Assembly (NCBI GenBank): GCA_050011895.1
Contig: JBEKIF010000022.1
Location: 1 to 64,000 of the forward strand
DNA from: DATBGO01 sp050011895
GTDB lineage: Bacteria; Actinomycetota; Actinomycetes; Streptosporangiales; Streptosporangiaceae
Reading direction: 5' to 3'
Length of the DNA stretch: 64,000 bases
A program made the translations under genes and the position numbers. Shown piece after piece: positions 50,590 to 57,822 of this stretch. Each line of letters opens with the position of its first letter. Positions within the stretch are counted from its first letter, which is position 1. The notes beneath the pieces are model-generated. The model was given only the letters and a program-made list of their open reading frames with translations, made no database searches and was not told where the DNA came from.

Positions 50590-51426
50590 TCAGTGCTTCC
50601 CGGCGCCCGGCGCGGGCGCCGGGAATACCACGACCCGCCCGCTGGGCTGCGCCGACTCGGGTCCGCCGAAGTTCTGGCCGACGACGAACAGGTGCGGGTC
50701 CTGTCCCCGGCTGAGCGCGCAGGCGAAGGCGCCACGGTCCAGGTTGACCGTGGCCAGTACCCGGCCGCCCTCGCGCACCCGCACGCAGTGCTGGTTGCCC
50801 ACGTCGGCGTACCAGACAGCGCCCTCGGCGTCCAAGCAGATCCCGTCTGGGTGGTCGCCGGGCGTCTGCGCCCACACCCGCCGGTTGCCGAGGCCGCCGT
50901 CCGCGCCGATGTCGTATGCCGTGAGCCGGTTGGCATACGACTCAGCAAGAATCAGCGTTCCGCGGTCCGGGGTGATCGCCATCCCGTTCGGGAACGCGAC
51001 GTCGCCGGCGACCTGACGGACATTGCCCTCCGGCGTGGCGAGCACGACAAGGCCCGGCGCGAACTCGCCGCCGGGGAAGTCGAAGCCGATGGTGTTGACG
51101 TAGGCGTTGCCCCGATCATCGACCACGATGTCATTCCACGGCTTGGTCGATACTTCGGACAGTTCAGCATGCGTGACCAGCGACCCGTCTGGCTCACGGC
51201 GCAGCAGCCGCCGCTGCGCAGAGTCCACGACCAGCAGCCGCCCGTCCGGGAGGAAGTCGATGCACATCGGGAACGACGCGACGGTTACGACCACCTGGTG
51301 GCTGCCGTCGGTGCCGAGCGCGATCACCTGGTGCGCGCCCCAGTCAGAAAACCATAGTCGTCCGTCGTGCCAGCGCGGTGACTCGCCGAACACGATCCCC
51401 TCCATCAGGACTTCAGGCACATCCAT
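50590..51426 (-). CDS. SMP-30/gluconolactonase/LRE family protein
   Basis: A 278-residue six-bladed propeller-type lactonase. It has VLMEGIVFGESPRWHDGRLW with the metal glutamate, ASFPMCIDFLPDGRLLVVDS, WNDIVVDDRGNAYVNTIGFD with its Asn/Asp ligands, and PNGMAITPDRGTLILAESYA. Family members hydrolyse sugar or other lactones using a divalent metal. The substrate is not evident. There is no signal peptide, so it should be cytoplasmic. It lies between the small Cys-rich gene (convergent) and the haemoglobin gene on the same strand. Confidence 0.9.
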   Translation of the reverse strand: MDVPEVLMEGIVFGESPRWHDGRLWFSDWGAHQVIALGTDGSHQVVVTVASFPMCIDFLPDGRLLVVDSAQRRLLRREPDGSLVTHAELSEVSTKPWNDIVVDDRGNAYVNTIGFDFPGGEFAPGLVVLATPEGNVRQVAGDVAFPNGMAITPDRGTLILAESYANRLTAYDIGADGGLGNRRVWAQTPGDHPDGICLDAEGAVWYADVGNQHCVRVREGGRVLATVNLDRGAFACALSRGQDPHLFVVGQNFGGPESAQPSGRVVVFPAPAPGAGKH

Positions 51427-51607
51427 CTTGAGTCTCCGTCTCGCCTATGACCTGGTAATGCAGACCGCGCCGGGATCGGGAACTCATCGCACACCGCCGG
51501 CCACGCCGAGCCGCCGATGGTGTGGCAAGTCTCCTTGTGCCCGGCGGGACTGGCGGCTCTGCTTCCCTGGGGAGGTGATTCAGGGGCAGGGTGCGAGTGT
51601 GCTGGGC

Positions 51608-52057
51608 TTAGTGCTGCAGCCCATCCCATGACCATCGCGGAATGCTCATTCCCTCGGGAACCTGGTCAGCAGACTCGTGGTAGTGCGACATGGTCGTCGT
51701 GGTGGCCCAGGCGAAGTAGTCGTGCAGCACCTGCCGGAGTGGCCCGGCCGCTTCCAGGCCCGCGTCTTGCATTGCCTGGTCGAAACAGGCGATCGCCCGG
51801 CGGTCCATCTCCTCGTGCGGGCCATTGCCGCTGTGGATCCGCACGACCGAGGTCTCGTCTCCGTAGATGCCAGAGTAGGCGGTGGGGCCGCCGAGGGCCT
51901 CGGCCCAGTATGCGGCGAGCCGCTCGCTGTGCTGCGGATGGAATCCATGGCTGAACGCGTGGCTGACTATCTCGTCGGCCATCACCCGGGAGTGCCAAGC
52001 CTCGGCCAGCCGAAGTAGGCCCGCAGTGCCGCCCGCGGCCTCATATACAGTCTGCAT
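51608..52057 (-). CDS. Truncated haemoglobin-like protein
   Basis: A 149-residue group II-like (O-type) globin. TVYEAAGGTAGLLRLAEAWH is the A/B helix region, VMADEIVSHAFSHGFHPQHS the E-helix start, and ERLAAYWAEALGGP the proximal helix region with a conserved Trp. YFAWATTTTMSHYHES closes the fold. It probably binds haem and handles oxygen or nitric oxide. I start at the ATG at 52055-52057, which follows GGAGGG; the longer frame adds unrelated residues. Confidence 0.87.
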   Translation of the reverse strand: MQTVYEAAGGTAGLLRLAEAWHSRVMADEIVSHAFSHGFHPQHSERLAAYWAEALGGPTAYSGIYGDETSVVRIHSGNGPHEEMDRRAIACFDQAMQDAGLEAAGPLRQVLHDYFAWATTTTMSHYHESADQVPEGMSIPRWSWDGLQH

Positions 52058-52136
52058 CCCTCCAGAATGCCAGGGCGCGCAAGGCCATCGCGCACGACCG
52101 GCCACGCCGGGCCTTCCGCCGGGCGATCTGACTTGA

Positions 52137-52226
52137 GGCATCCGCGAGCGCGGCGCGATCCTCACCGAGCTGGGCTGCAGCGCTGAGCGGATCGCCGGCC
52201 TGCGCGAGCGCAGGGCGGCCGGCTAG
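52137..52226 (+). pseudogene. C-terminal relic of a CaiB/BaiF CoA-transferase
   Basis: A 29-codon frame ending in TAG reads GIRERGAILTELGCSAERIA and then GLRERRAAG, the typical last helix of CaiB/BaiF type III CoA-transferases (LAELGYSAERIAxLR). A stop codon precedes it and no start is present. It ends four bases into the 3' end of the enoyl-CoA hydratase gene on the other strand. Confidence 0.6.
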
Positions 52227-52987
52227 CGGCCAGTGAATACCGGCTTCTCCCGTGCCAGGTTGGCGGCGATGCCGGTCTTGCTGTCCTCGGTGGCCCACAG
52301 CCGGGCCTGCTCGGACAGCTCGCGCTCGAGCACGGCGCGGACTTTCTGGACGAGCGGCGCGCGCAGTGTCTGCTTCATCGACTGCACGGCCAGCGGGGCG
52401 CGCTCGGCGATCTCGGCGGCCCAGGCGATCGCTTCGCTGCGCTGTGTGCCATCGGGCACCAGCCGGTCGGCCAGGCCGGTCTCCAGCGCCTGCTGCCCGT
52501 CGATGCGCCGGCTGGCGTAGAGCAGTTCCATCGCCTGCTGCAGCCCGACGATCTCGGGCAGTGTGACGCTCAGGCCGAAGCCCTGGTGGAAGCCCAGCGC
52601 GGAGAAGTTGGCATGGAATTTCGTCGACGGTGAGGCGACGCGGAAGTCGGCCGCGCACGCCAGGCCGACGCCGCCGCCGACCGCGGAGCCCTGCACGGCC
52701 GCGATGACGGGAATCGCGATCTCGAAGATGCGCACCGCTTCGCGGTACAGCTCCCGTGCCGCGCGCTCGCGGCCGGTTGTCATCTCGCCGGTGCCGAAGT
52801 TGGCGCCGGCGCAGAAGTGCTTGCCCTCCGAGCACAGCACGATCGCCCGCGTACCGTCGGCCTGCAGATCGGCGGCAGTGTCAGCGATCTGGGCGATCAG
52901 CGTGCGGTCGAAGTAGTTGGCCGGCGGCCGGTTGATCTCGATGACGGCGACATGCCCGTCCTCGGTGACGGTGATCTGGTCGGCCAC
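52223..52987 (-). CDS. Enoyl-CoA hydratase/isomerase family protein
   Basis: A 254-residue crotonase. The CoA-binding loop reads GKHFCAGANFG and the oxyanion region AAVQGSAVGGGVGLACAADF. The C-terminal half ends with LWATEDSKTGIAANL. In rat enoyl-CoA hydratase a Glu (E144) lies after the second loop; here the segment is FHANFSALGF, without a Glu, while the E164-equivalent may be in QAMELLYAS. So it may be an isomerase, dehydratase or other crotonase rather than a classic hydratase. Two acyl-CoA dehydrogenases are encoded just upstream (minus strand, 2-base gap), so it acts in a beta-oxidation-like pathway, possibly of an unusual acid. Confidence 0.88.
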   Translation of the reverse strand: MADQITVTEDGHVAVIEINRPPANYFDRTLIAQIADTAADLQADGTRAIVLCSEGKHFCAGANFGTGEMTTGRERAARELYREAVRIFEIAIPVIAAVQGSAVGGGVGLACAADFRVASPSTKFHANFSALGFHQGFGLSVTLPEIVGLQQAMELLYASRRIDGQQALETGLADRLVPDGTQRSEAIAWAAEIAERAPLAVQSMKQTLRAPLVQKVRAVLERELSEQARLWATEDSKTGIAANLAREKPVFTGR

Positions 52988-52989
52988 GG

Positions 52990-54018
52990 TCAGACTCCTA
53001 CGGTCGAGGCAACGGAGGTGGCAGCGGCGATGATGCCGCCCGAGCGGGCTACCGCGGCGCCGAGGCGCAGGTTGAGGCTGGTCTCGTCACCGAACTCGCC
53101 CCGCCAGGTGTGCAGGCGGCGGGTGAGGTGCTGCAGCCGGTACTCGCGGGTCATGCCGATCGCGCCGTGCGCCTGGTGCGCGGCGCGTACGGCCAGCCCG
53201 GCGTGCCGGTTGGCCACCGACTTGGTGGCGGCGATTTCCAGCGACGCTGTCCCGATGGCGGCGGCCCGTCCGGCGCGTTCCACGCACAAGGTGGTGAGGG
53301 TGGCGGCCTGCGCGAGTTCGACCAGGTGCATCTGCACCGACTGGAACTGGGCGATCGGCCTGCCGAACTGCACCCGCTCCTTGATATAGCTGCGGGTGAC
53401 CTCGTACGCGCCGGTGATGGCGCCGGCGATTTGCGCCGAGCGCAGCAGCGCCCCGCGCAGCAGCACGTCGTCGGCGCTGACATCGGCGGCGTACGTCTCG
53501 GCCGGCACGCCGGACGCGGTGACGAGGTCGCTGGGCAGGCCGGCCAGGTCGGCGCCCGGCGTCACGTCGAGGGCGGCCGGATCGACCGCGGCCACGCACC
53601 CGTCCACGACGGCGACCACCCGGGAGGCGCCGCGCAGCCACGGGACCGCTCGCGCACCGCCGGTGAGCCGGTCACCGCCCAGGCGCAGCCCGCTCGCGTC
53701 GGGGATCACGGTCATCGGGCCGGCGGGTACCTGCGCTCCGCAGGAGGCGAGCAGCCAGGCAGCCAGGCTGGTCTCGGCCAGTGGCAGCGGCACCGCCCAC
53801 TGGCCGGCGCCTTGCAGCACGGTGAGCAGCTCGCCCAGCGTCCCGCCGGAGCCGCCGTTCTCCTCGGCGATGCCGACCAGCGGCAGGCCGAGTTCCCCGG
53901 TGGCGTTCCACAGCGCGGCCGACGGCCCGTCCAGCTCGACGGCGGTGATCACGTCCGGGCCGAACGTCTCGCGGAAGAACTCATCGACCAGCCCGGTCAG
54001 CTCGGGATTCTGGTTCAT
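52990..54018 (-). CDS. Acyl-CoA dehydrogenase subunit (short, N-terminal-diverged)
   Basis: A 342-residue acyl-CoA dehydrogenase. It begins MNQNPELTGLVDEFFRETFG and has LGLPLVGIAEENGGSGGTLG in the N-terminal domain and YIKERVQFGRPIAQFQSVQM followed by AHQAHGAIGMTREYRLQHLT in the C-terminal helical domain. The middle beta-domain is short and weakly conserved. The next gene is a longer relative that overlaps by four bases. Such adjacent, diverged FadE pairs form alpha2beta2 heterotetramers in mycobacterial steroid degradation; the same is likely here. Substrate unknown. Confidence 0.88.
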   Translation of the reverse strand: MNQNPELTGLVDEFFRETFGPDVITAVELDGPSAALWNATGELGLPLVGIAEENGGSGGTLGELLTVLQGAGQWAVPLPLAETSLAAWLLASCGAQVPAGPMTVIPDASGLRLGGDRLTGGARAVPWLRGASRVVAVVDGCVAAVDPAALDVTPGADLAGLPSDLVTASGVPAETYAADVSADDVLLRGALLRSAQIAGAITGAYEVTRSYIKERVQFGRPIAQFQSVQMHLVELAQAATLTTLCVERAGRAAAIGTASLEIAATKSVANRHAGLAVRAAHQAHGAIGMTREYRLQHLTRRLHTWRGEFGDETSLNLRLGAAVARSGGIIAAATSVASTVGV

Positions 54019-55145
54019 GCCTGGGTCAGTCCCTTCGCGATGATGTTGCGCAGGATCTCGGTGGTGCCGCCGCGGATCGTCCATGACGGGCCGGTCAGGA
54101 TCGCGCGGGCCAGCAGCGACTCCTGCGGGTCCGGTGACGTCAGCTGCGGGGCGCGGCCGTAGTGGCGGGTGACGATCTCGATGCACTCCTGCTCGAAGCG
54201 GGTGGCCATCTCCTTCGCCAGCGCGGCTTCTATCGCCGGCGACAGCCCCTCATCGACCATGCGCGCGATCGCCAGCGACATGCCATGGAATGCCCAGCAC
54301 CGCGCGGTGATCGACCCGAGGTCGGCCTGCGCCCACCCGGGCACCCGCCCGGAGACGTTCGCCGCCCAGTGCTCGAGCACCGGCATCAGCGACATCCACC
54401 GGTCGGCGCCGCCGCGCTCGAGTGCTAGTTCCGCCGTGTTCTGCCCCCACCCGGCTCCGACCGCGCCCAGCCGCATGCTGTCGGGCACGAAGACGTCCTC
54501 GAACGCGACCTCGCAGAACTCCTGCGTGCCGTCGATGAACGGGATCCGCGAGACCGTCAGCCCGTCCGATGCCGGGTCGACGATGAACTGGGTCAGCCCG
54601 CCGTAGCGGTCGCCGGACGTGCGGAACAAGCCGAGGATGTGAGTGGCGACGTACGCCGCGGTGGTCCAGATTTTGCGGCCGTTGATCACCCAGCCGCGGC
54701 CGGCCGGGGTGGCCTTGGCGCGGACCGAGGCGAGGTCGGAGCCGGAGTCCGGTTCGCTCATGCCGATCGCGAAGCACAGCTCCCCGCGCGCGATGCGGGG
54801 CAGGAAGGACCGCTTCTGCTCCGCGGTGCCGTTGGCGGCGATGTTCGGGCCGGACTGCCGGTCGGCCACCCAGTGGTAGCCCACCGGGGCGCCGACCGCG
54901 AGCAGCTCCTCGACGACGACGAGCCGGTCGACGGCGCTCCGCCCGCCGCCGCCGTACTCCTTCGGCAGCGCCATGCCCAGCCAGCCCTTCGCGCCGAGGT
55001 CGAGCGAGAACTGCGGGTCGACGCCGCCGCCCATGCCCAGGCCGAGGGGGTAGCTGCCCGCGGGCAGGCGTGCGGCAAGGAAGGCACGCACCTCCTCGCG
55101 CAGCGCCTGCTCATCCTCGGTCAGCTCGGTGGGATCCAGCCGCAT
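54015..55145 (-). CDS. Acyl-CoA dehydrogenase subunit
   Basis: A 376-residue acyl-CoA dehydrogenase with EDEQALREEVRAFLAARLPA at the start, GWLGMALPKEYGGGGRSAVD, the FAD/substrate region CFAIGMSEPDSGSDLASVRA with GWVINGRKIWTTAAYVATH, and the C-terminal WTIRGGTTEILRNIIAKGL. I choose the ATG at 55143-55145 (MRLDPTEL), with GAAGG upstream, over that at 55160. It overlaps the partner subunit gene. A CoA-transferase C-terminus ends five bases upstream of this start, so that gene once led the operon. Confidence 0.9.
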   Translation of the reverse strand: MRLDPTELTEDEQALREEVRAFLAARLPAGSYPLGLGMGGGVDPQFSLDLGAKGWLGMALPKEYGGGGRSAVDRLVVVEELLAVGAPVGYHWVADRQSGPNIAANGTAEQKRSFLPRIARGELCFAIGMSEPDSGSDLASVRAKATPAGRGWVINGRKIWTTAAYVATHILGLFRTSGDRYGGLTQFIVDPASDGLTVSRIPFIDGTQEFCEVAFEDVFVPDSMRLGAVGAGWGQNTAELALERGGADRWMSLMPVLEHWAANVSGRVPGWAQADLGSITARCWAFHGMSLAIARMVDEGLSPAIEAALAKEMATRFEQECIEIVTRHYGRAPQLTSPDPQESLLARAILTGPSWTIRGGTTEILRNIIAKGLTQA

Positions 55146-55149
55146 CCGG

Positions 55150-55345
55150 TTACCTTCCATTCCCGCTCGACGCGCCGCGCACTTCGCCGATGACGTCCTG
55201 TGTGTGCTGGCCGATCAGCGGCGCGGGCCGGCGCAGCCCGCCGGGGCCTTGCTGAGGACGGGTCGTAGAAGCGCAGTGTCGTGCCGTAGAAAGGCCGTAA
55301 TGTGGCCGGTAGCTGCCCTGATGCCGGCACCTTCCACACATCCTG
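55150..55345 (-). pseudogene. C-terminal relic of a CaiB/BaiF CoA-transferase, frameshifted
   Basis: The last 30 codons read GGLRRPAPLIGQHTQDVIGE and then VRGASSGNGR before a TAA. This is the classic CaiB/BaiF C-terminal motif (RPAPxxGxHT). Just before, in another frame, RPFYGTTLRFYDPSS fits the preceding part of such proteins, so a frameshift near 55255 is likely. No intact N-terminal part follows upstream. The position directly before two acyl-CoA dehydrogenases shows it was once the first gene of that operon. Confidence 0.62.
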
Positions 55346-55469
55346 GACCGCGCTTCCGCCCAGAACCCATCCGAAATGTGGCTTGGGGTCTGCGGCCGGA
55401 CGCCGTGGATCCCGCTTCTTTCTGGGTCGATCGCTAATGGTTCAGCGTTTCCTGGCTGAGCGAAGAATG

Positions 55470-55674
55470 CAAGCCGACCGAGCAGAGCGGCGTCGTAGGC
55501 CAGGACGTAAGCGCTGTAGGCGTCGGCCTGGACCAGGCCCTCAGCCGTGGCTGCCGTCTTTCGTGCCCGGGTGCGCAGCGGGGCACCGCCGGCTGCCGTC
55601 CCAGTCGCGAGTTCCAGCTCCCGCTGGCGGATGAGCTGCTCTACCTCGGCCTCGCCTAGCTGCCATCTAGCCAT
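55470..55674 (-). pseudogene. N-terminal relic of a HEPN-like protein
   Basis: From the ATG at 55672-55674 the frame reads MARWQLGEAEVEQLIRQREL and then ARKTAATAEGLVQADAYSAY, with VLAYDAA, which I recognise as the start of actinobacterial HEPN-domain proteins. After about 65 codons the resemblance stops and unrelated sequence follows, though the frame stays open to the CoA-transferase relic. It is a truncated gene or a chimaera. Confidence 0.55.
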
Positions 55675-55711
55675 GGTTTGCTGGGTTGCCAGGCTCGATG
55701 TGCACGACGAG

Positions 55712-55749
55712 CCTGCAGGGCAGGGCAGGGCCTGCAGGGCAGGGCAGGG
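55712..55749 (+). repeat. Perfect 19-bp tandem duplication
   Basis: CCTGCAGGGCAGGGCAGGG occurs at 55712-55730 and again at 55731-55749. It is followed by an A-run. It lies between the HEPN relic and the sigma-factor gene, in a stretch showing other rearrangement signs. Confidence 0.95.
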
Positions 55750-55808
55750 CAAAAAAGAATCTCGCCTCTTGGGTGAACCGGTTGCCGGCAGAACGCAATA
55801 GAGAAGCG

Positions 55809-56363
55809 ATGGACGACGATGAGCTGATCGCTGCGGTGGCGGGCGGTGACGACGCTGCGCTGCGGGAGCTGTTCTCGCGGCATGCGCCGTGGCTGGCTGT
55901 CCGGCTGCGGGCGGTGCTGCCCGCCGCCGAGGTAGAGGACGCATTGCAGGAGACCTTCCTGGCGGTGTGGCAGGGGGCCGGCGGCTACCGGCCGGCCGGT
56001 TCGGCCGGGGGATGGCTGTGGGGGATCGCGCGGCGGCAGGCCGCGCTGCTGCTGCGCCGCCGCGGGCCCGCCGCCGTGGTGCTGCCTGCCGTGTTCACGC
56101 CGATCGGGGAGCAGGCCGGTGACCCAGCGGAAGCTGCCCTGGCCCGGGCCGAGCTGGATCAGGCCGTCGCCGCCCTGGGCCCGGCCGGAGGGCCGGAACG
56201 CGAAGTCTGGCGGCTGCGCTACCTGGAGGACCGGCCGGTGGCTGAGGTTGCGGAACTGCTTGGGGTCCCGGCGGGCACCGTGAAAAGCCGCGCCCGGCGG
56301 GCGCGGCGTGTGCTGCAGGGGGTCTTGCGCGGCGGCCCGGCGGCGGGAGGAGGGACGAAATGA
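55809..56363 (+). CDS. ECF-like sigma-70 family RNA polymerase sigma factor
   Basis: A 184-residue sigma factor with region 2 (LIAAVAGGDDAALRELFSRH, VEDALQETFLAVWQGAGGY) and region 4 (EREVWRLRYLEDRPVAEVAE, LLGVPAGTVKSRARRARRVL). No region 3 or C-terminal extension is present. It leads a five-gene operon whose genes overlap by four bases each. The next product is a membrane protein rather than a soluble anti-sigma factor, so control may be by the membrane proteins or by transcription. ATG 55809 has GAGAAG upstream. Confidence 0.9.
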   Translation: MDDDELIAAVAGGDDAALRELFSRHAPWLAVRLRAVLPAAEVEDALQETFLAVWQGAGGYRPAGSAGGWLWGIARRQAALLLRRRGPAAVVLPAVFTPIGEQAGDPAEAALARAELDQAVAALGPAGGPEREVWRLRYLEDRPVAEVAELLGVPAGTVKSRARRARRVLQGVLRGGPAAGGGTK

Positions 56364-57061
56364 GCGGCACCGATGCGGGCCCGCCCGATGTCGACCTGGG
56401 CCGCGTGTGGCTCGGGGTGGCGGCGCAGGTGTGGCGGCGCGAGCCGGGGCGGGCGGAGCGGGCGGCCAGGCGGCTGCTGCGCTCGCCGGGGCTGGCCAGG
56501 GCGCTGGTGACGACGCCGTCGCTGCTGCTGGGGTGGCTGATCGCGACCGCCGTGGTGCTGGTCGCCGGGCTACTCGCCACGCTGGGGACCGGGACGCCGT
56601 ACGTGCCGCTGCTCGCTCCGGCGGTCGCCGCGGCCGGCATCGCGTACGCCTACGGGCCGGGCATCGACCCGGCGTGGGAATTGTCGCGGAGCCTGCCGGT
56701 CAGCGACCGGATGGTGCTGCTGGTGCGGGCCCTGGCCGTGTTCGGGCTGAACGCGGCGCTCGGGCTGGCTGCCTCGGCCGCCTCGGGGGCGGCGGCCGCG
56801 GTGACGTTCGGCTGGCTGGTGCCGATGACCGCCGTCTGCTGCCTGGCGCTGGCCGCCGCGACGCTGACCCGGTCGGCGAACATCGGCGTGGCGGCGGCCG
56901 TGTCCGGCTGGGTGATCATGGTGCTGGCCGGGCAGACGGCCGCCGGGCGGCTCACGGCCGTGATCACCGATTCTTCGCTGATCCTTCCCTATCTTGCCTT
57001 CGCCGCCTGCTGCGGCGCGATCGTGCTGTACGCGACCAGGATCCCGAGAGGAACCTCATGA
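56360..57061 (+). CDS. Membrane protein, possible sigma-regulating or ABC-permease subunit
   Basis: A 233-residue protein with a soluble N-terminal segment of about 45 residues (DVDLGRVWLGVAAQVWRREP, ERAARRLLRSPGLARALVTT), then six hydrophobic segments such as LIATAVVLVAGLLATL, AAVTFGWLVPMTAVCCLALA and LILPYLAFAACCGAIVLYA. It lies between the sigma-factor gene and the ABC ATPase gene, overlapping each by four bases. It could be an ABC-2-like permease subunit or a membrane anti-sigma factor; no HxxxCxxC zinc motif of ZAS-type anti-sigmas is seen. Unknown function. Confidence 0.78.
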   Translation: MSGTDAGPPDVDLGRVWLGVAAQVWRREPGRAERAARRLLRSPGLARALVTTPSLLLGWLIATAVVLVAGLLATLGTGTPYVPLLAPAVAAAGIAYAYGPGIDPAWELSRSLPVSDRMVLLVRALAVFGLNAALGLAASAASGAAAAVTFGWLVPMTAVCCLALAAATLTRSANIGVAAAVSGWVIMVLAGQTAAGRLTAVITDSSLILPYLAFAACCGAIVLYATRIPRGTS

Positions 57062-57822
57062 ACGTCGAGCTCACCGACCTGACCAGGCGGTTCGGGCGGA
57101 CCACGGCGGTGTCTGGAGTGACACTGGAAGTCGGTCCTGGGGTGTTCGGCCTGCTGGGCCCCAACGGGGCCGGCAAGACCTCGCTGCTGCGGATGATGGC
57201 GACGGTGATCCCGCCGACGTCGGGCCGGCTGCGGCTGCTCGGGCGCGATCCGGGCTCCTACGCCCGGCGGCGGGAGGTCCGGCGCCGGCTCGGCTACCTG
57301 CCGCAGAGTCTCGGCTACTACCCGGGGTTCACGGTCGCGGACTTCGTGGAGTACTTCGCGCTGCTCAAGGACATGCCGCCGGGCCGGGTGCCGGCCGCGG
57401 TGGCGGCCGCTATCGAGCAGGTCGGCCTAGGGGACCGGGCGCGCGCCAAGCTGCGGACCCTGTCGGGCGGGATGCTGCGCCGGGCCGGGATCGCGCAGGC
57501 GATAGTGAACGATCCGGACCTGCTGCTGCTGGACGAGCCGACCGCGGGGCTGGACCCCGAGCAGCGGGTGGCGTTCCGCGGCCTGCTGCGCGAGTTCGGC
57601 CAGCGGGCTACCGTGATCGTCTCCACCCACCTGGTCGAGGACGTGGGCGCCGCCTGCACCCAGGTGGCGCTGATGGAGCAGGGGAGAATCGTCTTCCACG
57701 GCACCCCGGCGGAGCTGACCGCCCGGGGCGAGGGCAGCGGCGCGGCGGGCGACGCCCCGCTGGAGCGCGGCTACAGCGCGGTGCTCGCCGCGGCGCGATC
57801 GGTCACGGCGGCCCGGGCATGA
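57058..57822 (+). CDS. ABC transporter ATP-binding protein
   Basis: A 254-residue ABC ATPase with Walker A GLLGPNGAGKTSLLRMMATV near residue 35, Q-loop YLPQSLGYYP, signature RTLSGGMLRRAGIAQAIVND, Walker B LLLLDEPTAGLDPEQRVA, and the switch histidine in VSTHLVEDVG. It is of the ABC-2 (antibiotic/lipid export) class. It overlaps the genes on both sides, so it probably works with the following permease and membrane protein. Confidence 0.95.
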   Translation: MNVELTDLTRRFGRTTAVSGVTLEVGPGVFGLLGPNGAGKTSLLRMMATVIPPTSGRLRLLGRDPGSYARRREVRRRLGYLPQSLGYYPGFTVADFVEYFALLKDMPPGRVPAAVAAAIEQVGLGDRARAKLRTLSGGMLRRAGIAQAIVNDPDLLLLDEPTAGLDPEQRVAFRGLLREFGQRATVIVSTHLVEDVGAACTQVALMEQGRIVFHGTPAELTARGEGSGAAGDAPLERGYSAVLAAARSVTAARA

